A stretch of DNA of 28,914 bases from Gallionellaceae bacterium (GTDB lineage Bacteria > Pseudomonadota > Gammaproteobacteria > Burkholderiales > Gallionellaceae): positions 4,641 to 33,554 of the forward strand of contig PLYB01000168.1 of the NCBI GenBank assembly GCA_003151655.1, given 5' to 3'. The first letter of the stretch is position 1. The number at the start of each line of letters is the position of its first letter. Position numbers and translations under genes: made by a program. This document shows, piece after piece, positions 1 to 6,494 of this stretch. A model generated the notes under the pieces. That model made no database searches and was not told the origin of the DNA. It saw only the letters and a list, made by a program, of their open reading frames with translations.

Positions 1-1
1 C

Positions 2-1405
2 ACCCCGGAAACCAAGCTGGTGGGCGGGCTTTCTTACAGCCGCAATACTCAAGATGACTCTTACGCTCAACAAGGCTTAACCCCTTCCGGCTTTCCACAA
101 GCCTCACTCAATGGCTTGGTAGTTTCCACTCATGCCGATCTGAAATTGACCAATCAAACGAGCAAAGATTTGCTGCTGAGTGCCGGGGTGAAATACAACC
201 AGCGCGATAACCAGACAGCGTCGAATGCGTATAAATTTAATACCATCAATGAAGCGGCTACGGCGGTAGCAGGAACATCGGTGAACGCCCCAATGAGTAA
301 CAGTAAAACTCAAATTGAACTCGCCGGAGATTATCGCATCGACAGGAATCAAAAACTGGGCTTGTCGTATACCTACGAAGAAATCAAACGGTGGTGCGAC
401 AATGCGGCGGCGAACAATCAGCAAGGTACCCTGAATGTGGCATATAACGGCCCGTGGACTTATTCCGCCGCCACCTGTGCGCAAGTGCCTGACAGCAAGG
501 ACGGCAAACTTGCGCTTAACTATAAGCTCAAGGCGAGTGACGAAGTAAGCTTTAATGCGGGCTATGGTTACTCGAATCGTCAAGCGCAGATCAGCCCCTC
601 GTACTACAACCCCATGCAAACCTTACTTGGCGGGTCAGGGGGTGAGGGCTTTAATGTTGCAGGATTTGTGGCCTACTTTGACGCTTCCCGCAAGGAGCAG
701 CTATTGAAGGCTGGCGCGAATTGGCAAGCGAACGATAAATTAGCTCTCGGTCTGAATGCCCGCTATACCGACGACAAATACGACTCGACATATGGTGTGC
801 AGAATGGCAATTCGTGGAGTCTGAATCTGGATGCTACCTATAGCTATGCAGAAGCTGGCTCGGTATCTGCTTACGCCACTACGCAAAATATGAGTAGGGA
901 CATGACCAATCTTCAAGGGGCTGCCGCTACCGTCGCAAGCGCCACTGCGCTTAACGTTCCGGTGGGTGGAACTTGGACCAATACACTCAAAGAAAATGAT
1001 ACGACTCTCGGTCTTGGTGGTAAGCAGGGGGGATTCATGGACGGGAAACTTGATCTCGCCGGCGATTTGACCTATTCGCTTGGAAAATCCGGCTATGGCA
1101 CGCAACTAAATTATGCCAACGCCAATCTTGGTGGCGCCACTTGCAGTTCCGCCTATTATTTGACCTGCGGAACGTTGCCGGATATCAGGAATGAAATGCT
1201 TCAACTGAAACTCGTCGGAACCTACAAAATCGACAAGGTCAGCAAGGTTAGGCTGGGGTATCTGTTCCAACGGCTGAACGTAGACGATTACCTCTACAAT
1301 ACTTACCAATATGGCTCTACACCGGCCACTGTGTTGCCGACCAATCAGCAGGCACCAAGCTACTCTGTCAATGTAGTCTCGGTGTCCTACGCCTACAGCT
1401 TCTAA
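2..1405 (+). CDS. mtoB: MtoB-like decaheme-associated outer-membrane beta-barrel (MtrB/PioB family), 3' part
   Basis: The frame is open from the first bases of the window, so the N-terminus and signal peptide are missing and about 467 residues remain. The protein is made of alternating amphipathic strands with short turns and many Tyr, Gly, Asn and Asp residues. It ends in a C-terminal aromatic strand, YAYSF, the usual signature for outer-membrane barrel insertion. MtrB/PioB proteins form a 26-28-strand barrel that sheathes a decaheme cytochrome (MtrA/PioA/MtoA) and carries electrons across the outer membrane. The tetraheme CymA-type gene 122 bp downstream matches the mtoA-mtoB-cymA order known from Sideroxydans and supports Fe(II) oxidation rather than metal reduction. 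The few Cys residues are not in CXXCH, so it binds no c-heme itself. The upstream mtoA would lie outside the window. Family assignment is good; electron-flow direction is inferred. Confidence 0.82.
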   Translation, partial: TPETKLVGGLSYSRNTQDDSYAQQGLTPSGFPQASLNGLVVSTHADLKLTNQTSKDLLLSAGVKYNQRDNQTASNAYKFNTINEAATAVAGTSVNAPMSNSKTQIELAGDYRIDRNQKLGLSYTYEEIKRWCDNAAANNQQGTLNVAYNGPWTYSAATCAQVPDSKDGKLALNYKLKASDEVSFNAGYGYSNRQAQISPSYYNPMQTLLGGSGGEGFNVAGFVAYFDASRKEQLLKAGANWQANDKLALGLNARYTDDKYDSTYGVQNGNSWSLNLDATYSYAEAGSVSAYATTQNMSRDMTNLQGAAATVASATALNVPVGGTWTNTLKENDTTLGLGGKQGGFMDGKLDLAGDLTYSLGKSGYGTQLNYANANLGGATCSSAYYLTCGTLPDIRNEMLQLKLVGTYKIDKVSKVRLGYLFQRLNVDDYLYNTYQYGSTPATVLPTNQQAPSYSVNVVSVSYAYSF

Positions 1406-1527
1406 AAAAACATCTGTACCCCAATGAAACGGGGCACGCTAATTTGGTGCTCCGTCTATCTGCCCTGACTGGTCACAGGTTCAAAAAATTAAGTTTGTTG
1501 AATACGAAGTAAATGCGGAGAGATTAA

Positions 1528-2124
1528 ATGGAAAAGAAGCAAAGTTTATTGAAATGTGCATGGGGTTTCTTGAAGACTCCCAGTGCAAAGTATTCCGTAC
1601 TTGGGATTGGTACTTTGAGTTTCATCGTGGGTATTATTTTCTGGGGTGGGTTTAACACTGCCATGGAGGCAACGAACAAACTTGAGTTCTGTATTTCCTG
1701 CCATGAAATGTACGATAACGTGTATCAGGAATACAAAACGACCATCCACTACAGTAACCGTACCGGCGTGCGCGCCATCTGTTCTGATTGCCACGTGCCC
1801 AAAGATTGGGGACACAAGATGTTACGCAAAATTCAGGCAAGCCAGGAAATCGTGGGTAAACTCACCGGCTACGTCGATACTCGGGAAAAATTCGAATCCC
1901 ACCGGATGGAATTGGCAACCCACGAATGGGCGCGTATGAAAGCTTCAGGTTCGCGTGAATGCCGCAACTGCCATGATTTTGAGGCTATGAGCGGTGATAT
2001 TCAAAAGCAGACGGTATATAAAAAGCACATGAAGGCGAAAGACGATGGTATGACCTGCATCGATTGCCATAAAGGTATCGCCCACCATCTGCCCAAAGAG
2101 TACAAAGACCCGGATGAAGAGTGA
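1528..2124 (+). CDS. cymA: Tetraheme c-type cytochrome, NapC/NirT family (CymA/ImoA-like)
   Basis: This 198-aa inner-membrane-anchored periplasmic cytochrome exchanges electrons between the quinone pool and periplasmic carriers. One N-terminal membrane segment (about residues 22-42) is followed by four CXXCH c-heme sites: C55-H59 (CISCH), C85-H89 (CSDCH), C145-H149 (CRNCH) and C177-H181 (CIDCH). The length and heme count match CymA/NapC, not longer pentaheme NrfH/TorC forms. The start is set by GGAGAG at 1517-1522, five bases before ATG. It follows the MtoB-like gene, as in Fe(II) oxidisers, where the protein is proposed to pass electrons uphill from the periplasm into the quinone pool (called ImoA in that role). 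A strong terminator follows at 2160-2200. Its hemes would be attached by the ccm products encoded 2 kb downstream. Nitrate-type NapC function is an alternative but no nap genes are visible. Confidence 0.88.
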   Translation: MEKKQSLLKCAWGFLKTPSAKYSVLGIGTLSFIVGIIFWGGFNTAMEATNKLEFCISCHEMYDNVYQEYKTTIHYSNRTGVRAICSDCHVPKDWGHKMLRKIQASQEIVGKLTGYVDTREKFESHRMELATHEWARMKASGSRECRNCHDFEAMSGDIQKQTVYKKHMKAKDDGMTCIDCHKGIAHHLPKEYKDPDEE

Positions 2125-2159
2125 TTAATCTCTATGCGCGGTGAAAACTGTGTGCCCCA

Positions 2160-2200
2160 AATGAAAATGCCCCGCCAGTTCATGGCGGGGCATTTTCATT
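2160..2200 (+). terminator. Strong, probably bidirectional terminator after the mto/cymA unit
   Basis: Perfect 18-bp inverted repeat: arms 2160-2177 and 2183-2200 around a 5-nt loop (GTTCA). The stem core CCCCGCCA/TGGCGGGG is flanked by an A-rich left edge and a T-rich right edge (CATTTTCATT), the layout expected of a terminator working from both sides. It lies 36 bases after the cytochrome stop codon. Confidence 0.85.
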
Positions 2201-2227
2201 GGTCAAACAGAAAATCGTTTGACCAAT
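2198..2227. repeat. Second hairpin overlapping the terminator foot
   Basis: Arms ATTGGTCAAAC (2198-2208) and GTTTGACCAAT (2217-2227) form a perfect 11-bp inverted repeat with an 8-nt loop. The first three bases are also the last three of the terminator stem, so the two hairpins abut and compete for that foot. It could be a reinforcing element or a protein-binding palindrome. Confidence 0.6.
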
Positions 2228-2466
2228 GCTATTTACCGATTACAGTTGCATGAAACAGTCTTACAGAATCATTATCAGATTCGAAATCCAACTGTTTTAG
2301 TAGGATTCTGATTTCCTAGCGTACATTCTGAATCGGTTTCCTTAATAATTTTCGTATTTCAGGGGCGCCACTTGTGGTTGAGCCAGCGTCGCAACGCCTT
2401 GTTCACGAAGTAACAATTCCCCCGCCTTTAGAATTCATTCTTTAATTTCCATGGTCAATATCTGGT
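2228..2466. other. Intergenic stretch with interleaved inverted repeats
   Basis: No credible coding frame here. Two 7-bp complementary pairs interleave: ACAGTTG (2242-2248) with CAACTGT (2289-2295), and CAGAATC (2264-2270) with GATTCTG (2304-2310). In RNA this order would be a pseudoknot. The remainder (2311-2466) shows nothing I can name. Confidence 0.3.
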
Positions 2467-2504
2467 ATCTGCAATTTGGTAATGCCACCAATTGCAGATA
2501 TAAT
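2467..2504 (+). promoter_or_regulatory. Palindrome-embedded sigma-70-type promoter for the SDR-like gene
   Basis: A TATAAT -10 box at 2499-2504 lies 17 bases after TTGGTA (2476-2481), a partial -35 match. The interval from the -35 to the edge of the -10 is an inverted repeat: left arm 2467-2480 (ATCTGCAATTTGGT), right arm 2487-2499 (ACCAATTGCAGAT), with one unpaired T and a 6-nt centre. A dimeric regulator bound here would cover the promoter, so an operator is likely. The start codon follows 43 bases after the -10. Confidence 0.55.
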
Positions 2505-2546
2505 ACACAAATAAATTAACAGCTTGTTGCCGAGGAGTCCGTATTC

Positions 2547-3863
2547 ATGCTAGCACCCAATTCGTTGAGAGAACTTCCACATGCCAACCTTTTTCGGAAG
2601 GGGGATGTTTTCATTCTTTTTGGAGAGCTTTTTGGCAGAGGCTATGCGAATGGACTGATCAACGAGGCACGCAAGGCGGGCATGACCATCGTCGGCATCA
2701 CCGTAGGGCGCCGTGATGAAAACAATGCGTTACGTGCATTGACTGCAGAAGAATTGTCGATTGCTGAGGCTAATCTGGGGGGGCGCATCATCAATGTGCC
2801 ATTGATGGCAGGCTTTGATCTGGATGCCCCCGCAGGCGAACCAACTCCGACTGATATGCTGGGTAACATGACCCTCAAGAGTTGGCAGGACGACAAGCTC
2901 GATTGGGCACACATAGAAAAATGTCGCGCCGTCGGGGTGAAGCGATTCACAGACTCCGTAGCAAAGGTAATGTCCGAACTGGATGGCTTGATTCCCGACG
3001 GTGCTAATGCTTTCTTCGCTCATACAATGGCTGGCGGCATACCCAAGGTAAAGGTGTTTCTGGCCATTGCCAACCGCATCTACAAAGGACGGGGCGAACG
3101 CTTTTTGGCTTCGAGCGCGTTGCTCAACAGCGATCTGGGCAAGCTCATCCTGATGAATTTTGACGAAGTCACCGCGAATACTTTCCAACATCTTATCGAA
3201 GCCAGCGCGACCATTCGCGCCCGGCTGGAAAAGTCCGGCGGACAAGTGCGCTATACCGCCTATGGTTATCACGGCACCGAGATTCTTATCGATGACAAAT
3301 ACCAATGGCAAACTTATACCAGCTACACGCAGGGCAAAGCCAAGATGCGGCTTGAACACATCGCCGAAGACGCATGGAAGCAAGGCATCAAAGCCACGGT
3401 TTACAACTGCCCCGAGATTCGCACCAACTCTTCCGATATCTTCGTGGGAGTGGAGCTCTCACTGTTCCCCTTGCTGAAAGCGCTGCTGAAAGAACAAGGT
3501 GGTGTCTGGGCCAAGGCACAATGGGAGGCTTGCCGTGCGGTGCTGCAAGAAGGGCTGACGCTGGAAGACTTATTGCAGAAAATTGATCATTACAATGCAA
3601 GCAACGTGATGATGAGTTTCAGAAATTTTGCGGCCTGGCCGATGGATAATACGGCAGAACTTGCTGACGTGATGATAGGTACATCTGAAGAAATCACGAA
3701 AATGCACAAGAGCCGCAATGAACTGGTGACCGATATCCTGAGTGCGCTCGTGCTTGAGGGAACAGGGCCTTTGATGTTCTTTGCTTCTGCAAATCCAAGC
3801 GCACCCGTCCTTTGGATTAATCACGACATCATCGCAAAGCAGCTTAATTCATCGCACAACTAG
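2547..3863 (+). CDS. Divergent short-chain-dehydrogenase-like protein of unknown substrate
   Basis: This 438-aa soluble protein has no signal peptide or membrane segment. Residues 21-26 (VFILFG) run into GELFGRG (26-32), fitting the GxxxGxG dinucleotide loop of SDR enzymes. A second strand ends VGITVGRRD (49-57), where NADP-binding enzymes carry basic residues. YTQGK (260-264) fits the catalytic YxxxK. It is followed by a helix and GIKATVYNCPEIRT (280-293), resembling the SDR segment after the active-site Lys. A Ser at the usual place before Tyr260 is not seen. The protein is much longer than a classical 250-aa SDR, with insertions between the motifs and about 140 extra C-terminal residues. 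From memory it may belong to the group named FabMG-like enoyl-ACP reductases, but I could not verify this. GAGGAG at 2532-2537 sets the ATG. It is monocistronic, between a promoter palindrome and a hairpin. Confidence 0.5.
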   Translation: MLAPNSLRELPHANLFRKGDVFILFGELFGRGYANGLINEARKAGMTIVGITVGRRDENNALRALTAEELSIAEANLGGRIINVPLMAGFDLDAPAGEPTPTDMLGNMTLKSWQDDKLDWAHIEKCRAVGVKRFTDSVAKVMSELDGLIPDGANAFFAHTMAGGIPKVKVFLAIANRIYKGRGERFLASSALLNSDLGKLILMNFDEVTANTFQHLIEASATIRARLEKSGGQVRYTAYGYHGTEILIDDKYQWQTYTSYTQGKAKMRLEHIAEDAWKQGIKATVYNCPEIRTNSSDIFVGVELSLFPLLKALLKEQGGVWAKAQWEACRAVLQEGLTLEDLLQKIDHYNASNVMMSFRNFAAWPMDNTAELADVMIGTSEEITKMHKSRNELVTDILSALVLEGTGPLMFFASANPSAPVLWINHDIIAKQLNSSHN

Positions 3864-3977
3864 GTTGCTCTGGCCTAAGCTGAGCTTTAGCCAAATTGCA
3901 GCCTCGTCCGTGATGGGGTCACCGTTTCCAACGGACAGAGCCAGTTCTATAGCTAGCTCCAATACGCGATCACGCAC
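3849..3977 (-). CDS. Possible small antisense ORF or gene remnant, 42 codons
   Basis: Reading leftwards from a GTG at 3977, a 42-residue frame runs to TGA at 3849-3851, overlapping the 3' end of the SDR-like gene by 15 bases. The peptide looks protein-like: a helical stretch (VLELAIELALSVG) then GDPITDEAAIWLKL. There is no Shine-Dalgarno sequence at the GTG, and the frame is closed by TGA shortly upstream. It may be a broken gene tail or chance. Confidence 0.2.
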   Translation of the reverse strand: MRDRVLELAIELALSVGNGDPITDEAAIWLKLSLGQSNLVVR

Positions 3978-3983
3978 CCGACA

Positions 3984-4017
3984 ACTGATTCCATTTCACT
4001 TTTGAAATGGAATCAGT
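3984..4017. terminator. Long hairpin after the SDR-like gene
   Basis: Perfect 15-bp inverted repeat: left arm 3984-3998 (ACTGATTCCATTTCA), 4-nt loop, right arm 4003-4017. It sits 120 bases after the stop codon and before the ccm promoter region. No T-run follows on either strand, so intrinsic termination is only a possibility. Confidence 0.45.
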
Positions 4018-4120
4018 AATTAAAATGCGTTTATTTGCCAAAATCCCATTTTATTCTTTGGCTCAATATTGGTTGCGAACAGCTAATAAGGCGCGAGAAT
4101 AACCTTACATTCAATGCAAC

Positions 4121-4147
4121 GCATCCGTAGATGCAATCGTATATAAT
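4121..4147 (+). promoter_or_regulatory. Candidate promoter for the ccm operon
   Basis: A consensus TATAAT lies at 4142-4147, 37 bases before the ccmA ATG. No good -35 hexamer is found 16-18 bases upstream. The spacer contains a short palindrome, GCATC (4121-4125) and GATGC (4130-4134), so activator dependence is possible. Confidence 0.4.
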
Positions 4148-4184
4148 TCGCGGCTATTTTATAACCAGTCGCCAATTTAACTTC

Positions 4185-4799
4185 ATGCTTGAAATAAGCA
4201 ACCTTGCTTGCGTACGCGGAGACCACCAATTGTTTTCCGGCTTGAGTTTTTCGCTCGGCGCAGGTGAATTGTTGCAAGTGCAGGGGGAGAACGGTAGTGG
4301 CAAGACCAGTTTGTTACGAACCTTGTGCGGCTTTATGCAGCCTGCGGCAGGAGAGATTCACTGGTGTGGTCGTGATGTTCATGAGTTGGGCGAGGAATAC
4401 TATGCCGAAATGATTTATCTCGGGCATTTGAATGCGATCAAAGATGAATTGAATGCGCTGGAAAATTTGCGTATCAGCGCGGGTTTGGCCGGGTGCGCGG
4501 TGGATGAGAAAGAGGCACTCGCCGCGTTGCGCCGTATGGGGTTGCGCCGCCGCGAGCATCTGCCGGTAAAAGTATTGTCACAGGGGCAGCGTCGTCGCGT
4601 CGCGTTAAGTCGACTATTGGTTGGTAATGCGCGTTTGTGGATATTGGATGAGCCATTGACCGCACTTGATGTGGGGGCAGTCGGGTTGATGCAGGAACTT
4701 ATCGGCGAACACCTGTCAAAGGGGGGCATGGCTATTTTTACCACGCATCAACCCTTGCAAGTGGCGGGTGTTGAGACGCGACAGTTGATGTTGTCATGA
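4185..4799 (+). CDS. ccmA: CcmA, ATP-binding subunit of the CcmABCD heme-release complex
   Basis: CcmA hydrolyses ATP in the cytoplasm to release holo-CcmE from the CcmC-CcmD-heme complex during c-type cytochrome biogenesis. The 204-aa protein is a single ABC domain. It has Walker A GENGSGKT (residues 34-41), signature LSQGQRRRVALSRLL, and Walker B LWILDEPLTALD ending in the D-loop. Its length is normal for CcmA. I chose ATG 4185 because MLEISNLACVRG is the expected N-terminus; an in-frame ATG 18 codons upstream (4131) overlaps the candidate -10 box. No clear Shine-Dalgarno sequence precedes 4185. Its TGA overlaps the ccmB ATG (ATGA), so translation is probably coupled. Confidence 0.93.
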   Translation: MLEISNLACVRGDHQLFSGLSFSLGAGELLQVQGENGSGKTSLLRTLCGFMQPAAGEIHWCGRDVHELGEEYYAEMIYLGHLNAIKDELNALENLRISAGLAGCAVDEKEALAALRRMGLRRREHLPVKVLSQGQRRRVALSRLLVGNARLWILDEPLTALDVGAVGLMQELIGEHLSKGGMAIFTTHQPLQVAGVETRQLMLS

Positions 4800-5479
4800 A
4801 TCGGCTCTCGTTATTCGGGTTGTTGGGACTGGTCATTCGGCGTGATCTGTTGTTAGCGATGCGCCGCCGAGCTGACGTGCTGACTACGCTGGTTTTTTTC
4901 GTGATGGTGGTGAGCTTGTTCCCGCTCGGTGTGGGGCCTGAACCGGAAATGTTGCGCAAAATGGCTGCGGGTGTGGTTTGGGTGGCGGCGCTGTTGGCAT
5001 CCATGCTGTCGTTGGCGCGTATGTTTTCGGCCGATTATCTGGATGGTACGCTGGAGCAGATGTTGCTGGCTCCTCAGTCTTTGTCGGTGCTGGTGTTAGG
5101 CAAAATTGTTGCGCATTGGATGTTGTCCGGATTGCCGCTGGTGTTGATTGCGCCGGTGTTGGGTTTGCAGTTTGGAATGTCATTTCAAGGCTTGTGGGTA
5201 CTGGTGCTTGTGCTATTGCTAGGCACGCCGATATTGAGCATGATAGGCGCGATTGGCGCGGCGCTTACTTTGGGTTTGCGCGGCGGCGGTGTGTTGGTGT
5301 CATTATTGGTGTTGCCCTTGTGTATTCCCGTATTGATCTTTGGTACGGGCGCGGTTGACGCAGTGAACACAGGCATGACGTTCATTCCGCATGTAGCCTT
5401 GTTGGGCGCGATGTTTTTGTTGTCCTTGGTCTTTGCACCGTGGGTGACTGCGCAAGCTTTACGTATTTCGATGGAGTGA
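4796..5479 (+). CDS. ccmB: CcmB, membrane permease subunit of the CcmABCD complex
   Basis: This 227-aa protein is strongly hydrophobic with about six membrane segments. An N-terminal cytoplasmic stretch ends in RRDLLLAMRRRADVLTTLVFF, as in CcmB. Despite the ABC-permease look, the established role is in the CcmABCD complex that loads and releases CcmE, not free heme export. The start overlaps ccmA by four bases. Internal features such as SLARMFSADYLDGTLEQMLL and the C-terminal APWVTAQALRISME fit the family and its usual length of about 220 aa. It ends three bases before the ccmC start. Confidence 0.92.
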   Translation: MNRLSLFGLLGLVIRRDLLLAMRRRADVLTTLVFFVMVVSLFPLGVGPEPEMLRKMAAGVVWVAALLASMLSLARMFSADYLDGTLEQMLLAPQSLSVLVLGKIVAHWMLSGLPLVLIAPVLGLQFGMSFQGLWVLVLVLLLGTPILSMIGAIGAALTLGLRGGGVLVSLLVLPLCIPVLIFGTGAVDAVNTGMTFIPHVALLGAMFLLSLVFAPWVTAQALRISME

Positions 5480-5482
5480 AAT

Positions 5483-6232
5483 TTGGCGATTAACTGGTTT
5501 AAATATGCAGCTCCGGCGAGCTTTTATGGCTTGGCCGGGAAGATGGTTCCCTTCTTTGCATGGCCCGCTGCGATTTTATTTGCGCTGGGAATATATATCG
5601 GCTTTTTTGTTGCCCCCACGGATGCTGTGCAGAGCGAAGCCTACCGCATTATGTTTATCCACGTTCCCGTTTCGATCCTGTCCATGTTCATTTACCTAGT
5701 CATGGCGGGGTATGCAGCCTTGGGTTTGATCTTTAATACTCGCTTGTCTTCCATGATGGCAACCGCTTTGGCACCGACGGGAGCGCTCTTTGCTTTCATC
5801 GCGTTGTGGACGGGGGCGTTGTGGGGAAAACCGATGTGGGGCGCATGGTGGGTGTGGGATGCACGCCTGACCTCGGAATTGATTTTGCTGTTTTTGTATC
5901 TGGGATTTATTGCTCTGCAAGCATCGATCGATGATCCGCGTCGTGCGGATCGTGCGGGGGCATTGCTGGCAATTGTCGGCTCGGTCAATGTGCCCATTAT
6001 TTATTTTTCGGTGAAGTGGTGGAATACCCTGCATCAAGGTTCGAGCATTAAATTTTCAGATACCAGTATGCACATCGCCATGAAGCAAGCCTTATTCATC
6101 ATGCTGGCAGCGTGTTGGCTGTACGTCATCGCGGTAACTCTGGTGCGTGTGCGCAGCATTATTTTGGAGCGTGAGCGCAATACGCAATGGGTGAGCGAAC
6201 TGGCAGAAGTTCGTGAAGGAGAGCGGTCATGA
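5483..6232 (+). CDS. ccmC: CcmC, heme-handling protein that loads CcmE
   Basis: CcmC is a six-span inner-membrane protein of the heme-handling family that attaches heme covalently to CcmE at the periplasmic face. The sequence has the Trp-rich motif WGAWWVWDARLTSELIL and the downstream WWNTLHQGSS segment with the conserved His; another conserved His lies in MFIHVPVSI. Length 249 aa is typical. The start is TTG at 5483: GGAG at 5473-5476 is correctly spaced, whereas the first in-frame ATG would remove about 20 residues. The last codons and stop lie in the left arm of an inverted repeat (6222-6230), and the TGA overlaps the ATG of a 33-codon ORF. So the ccmC 3' end is part of the unusual ccmC-ccmD junction. 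Confidence 0.93.
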   Translation: MAINWFKYAAPASFYGLAGKMVPFFAWPAAILFALGIYIGFFVAPTDAVQSEAYRIMFIHVPVSILSMFIYLVMAGYAALGLIFNTRLSSMMATALAPTGALFAFIALWTGALWGKPMWGAWWVWDARLTSELILLFLYLGFIALQASIDDPRRADRAGALLAIVGSVNVPIIYFSVKWWNTLHQGSSIKFSDTSMHIAMKQALFIMLAACWLYVIAVTLVRVRSIILERERNTQWVSELAEVREGERS

Positions 6233-6325
6233 CACGGTACGCGAATGCGACGGGTGCGGGAATGACCGCTTTGCACCTCCTTCCGCAATCGGCTGGCTTC
6301 GCCAGTAACGTGTCGGAGGTGCAAC
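6222..6325. repeat. Two back-to-back inverted repeats between ccmC and ccmD
   Basis: Unit 1: AGCGGTCAT (6222-6230) and ATGACCGCT (6262-6270), a perfect 9-bp repeat containing the ccmC stop. Unit 2 starts at the next base: TTGCACCTCC (6271-6280) and GGAGGTGCAA (6316-6325), a perfect 10-bp repeat with an inner hairpin CTGGC-TTC-GCCAG. The right arm of unit 2 is the ccmD Shine-Dalgarno sequence. The arrangement resembles a paired REP/BIME-like or small mobile palindromic insertion; no second copy was seen in this window. Confidence 0.65.
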
Positions 6326-6330
6326 TATGA
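6229..6330 (+). CDS. 33-codon ORF bridging ccmC and ccmD; possible translational coupler
   Basis: ATG at 6229 overlaps the ccmC TGA (ATGA), and the frame closes at TGA 6328-6330, overlapping the ccmD ATG at 6327 (ATGA). The 33-aa peptide begins MTRYANATGAGMTALHLL. It has no recognisable domain, and no separate Shine-Dalgarno sequence beyond GGAG at 6219-6222. It exactly fills the gap created by the paired inverted repeats. A ribosome translating it would open the hairpin holding the ccmD GGAGGT. It may therefore be a coupling leader rather than a functional protein, or chance within an insertion. Confidence 0.4.
   Translation: MTRYANATGAGMTALHLLPQSAGFASNVSEVQL
6316..6321 (+). promoter_or_regulatory. 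ccmD ribosome binding site inside a hairpin arm
   Basis: GGAGGT lies five bases before the ccmD ATG at 6327, a near-ideal site. The same bases pair with ACCTCC at 6275-6280, so the site would be hidden in the folded mRNA unless a ribosome clears it. Confidence 0.6.
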
Positions 6331-6494
6331 ACTGGGCTGAGTTCTTTGCCATGAAGGGTTATGGTCTTTACGTGTGGGGTTCCTATGGCGCAGCATTTTT
6401 GGTGTTTATCATCGAAATTATATTGGTGCGCCACAAAAGAAAAATAACATTACAACAGTTACGCTTGATGCGTGACGCAGGAGAAGGTCAATGA
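6327..6494 (+). CDS. ccmD: CcmD, small membrane subunit of the CcmABCD complex
   Basis: This 55-aa protein has one membrane segment (about residues 17-34: GSYGAAFLVFIIEIILV) preceded by MNWAEFFAMKGYGLYVW. The motif of acidic and aromatic residues before the membrane helix, followed by a basic tail (RHKRK), is typical of CcmD. CcmD is needed to release heme-loaded CcmE from the CcmC complex. The start is supported by GGAGGT at 6316-6321. Its TGA overlaps the ccmE ATG (ATGA at 6491-6494), tying its translation to ccmE. Position between ccmC and ccmE confirms the call. Confidence 0.9.
   Translation: MNWAEFFAMKGYGLYVWGSYGAAFLVFIIEIILVRHKRKITLQQLRLMRDAGEGQ

Noticed and set aside
2125..2546. Cyclic-di-GMP or other riboswitch in the gap after the cytochrome gene
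   Set aside because: I looked for the conserved core sequences of GEMM-type riboswitches and did not find them; the structures seen are simple hairpins.
2730..3383. 217-codon open frame on the minus strand inside the SDR-like gene
   Set aside because: It is fully antisense to a gene with a good ribosome site, promoter and coherent domain motifs, and its translation shows no recognisable domain.
6222..6325. CRISPR or insertion-sequence origin for the ccmC-ccmD repeats
   Set aside because: There are no regularly spaced direct repeats, no transposase frame, and no visible target-site duplication; a REP/BIME-like unit fits better.
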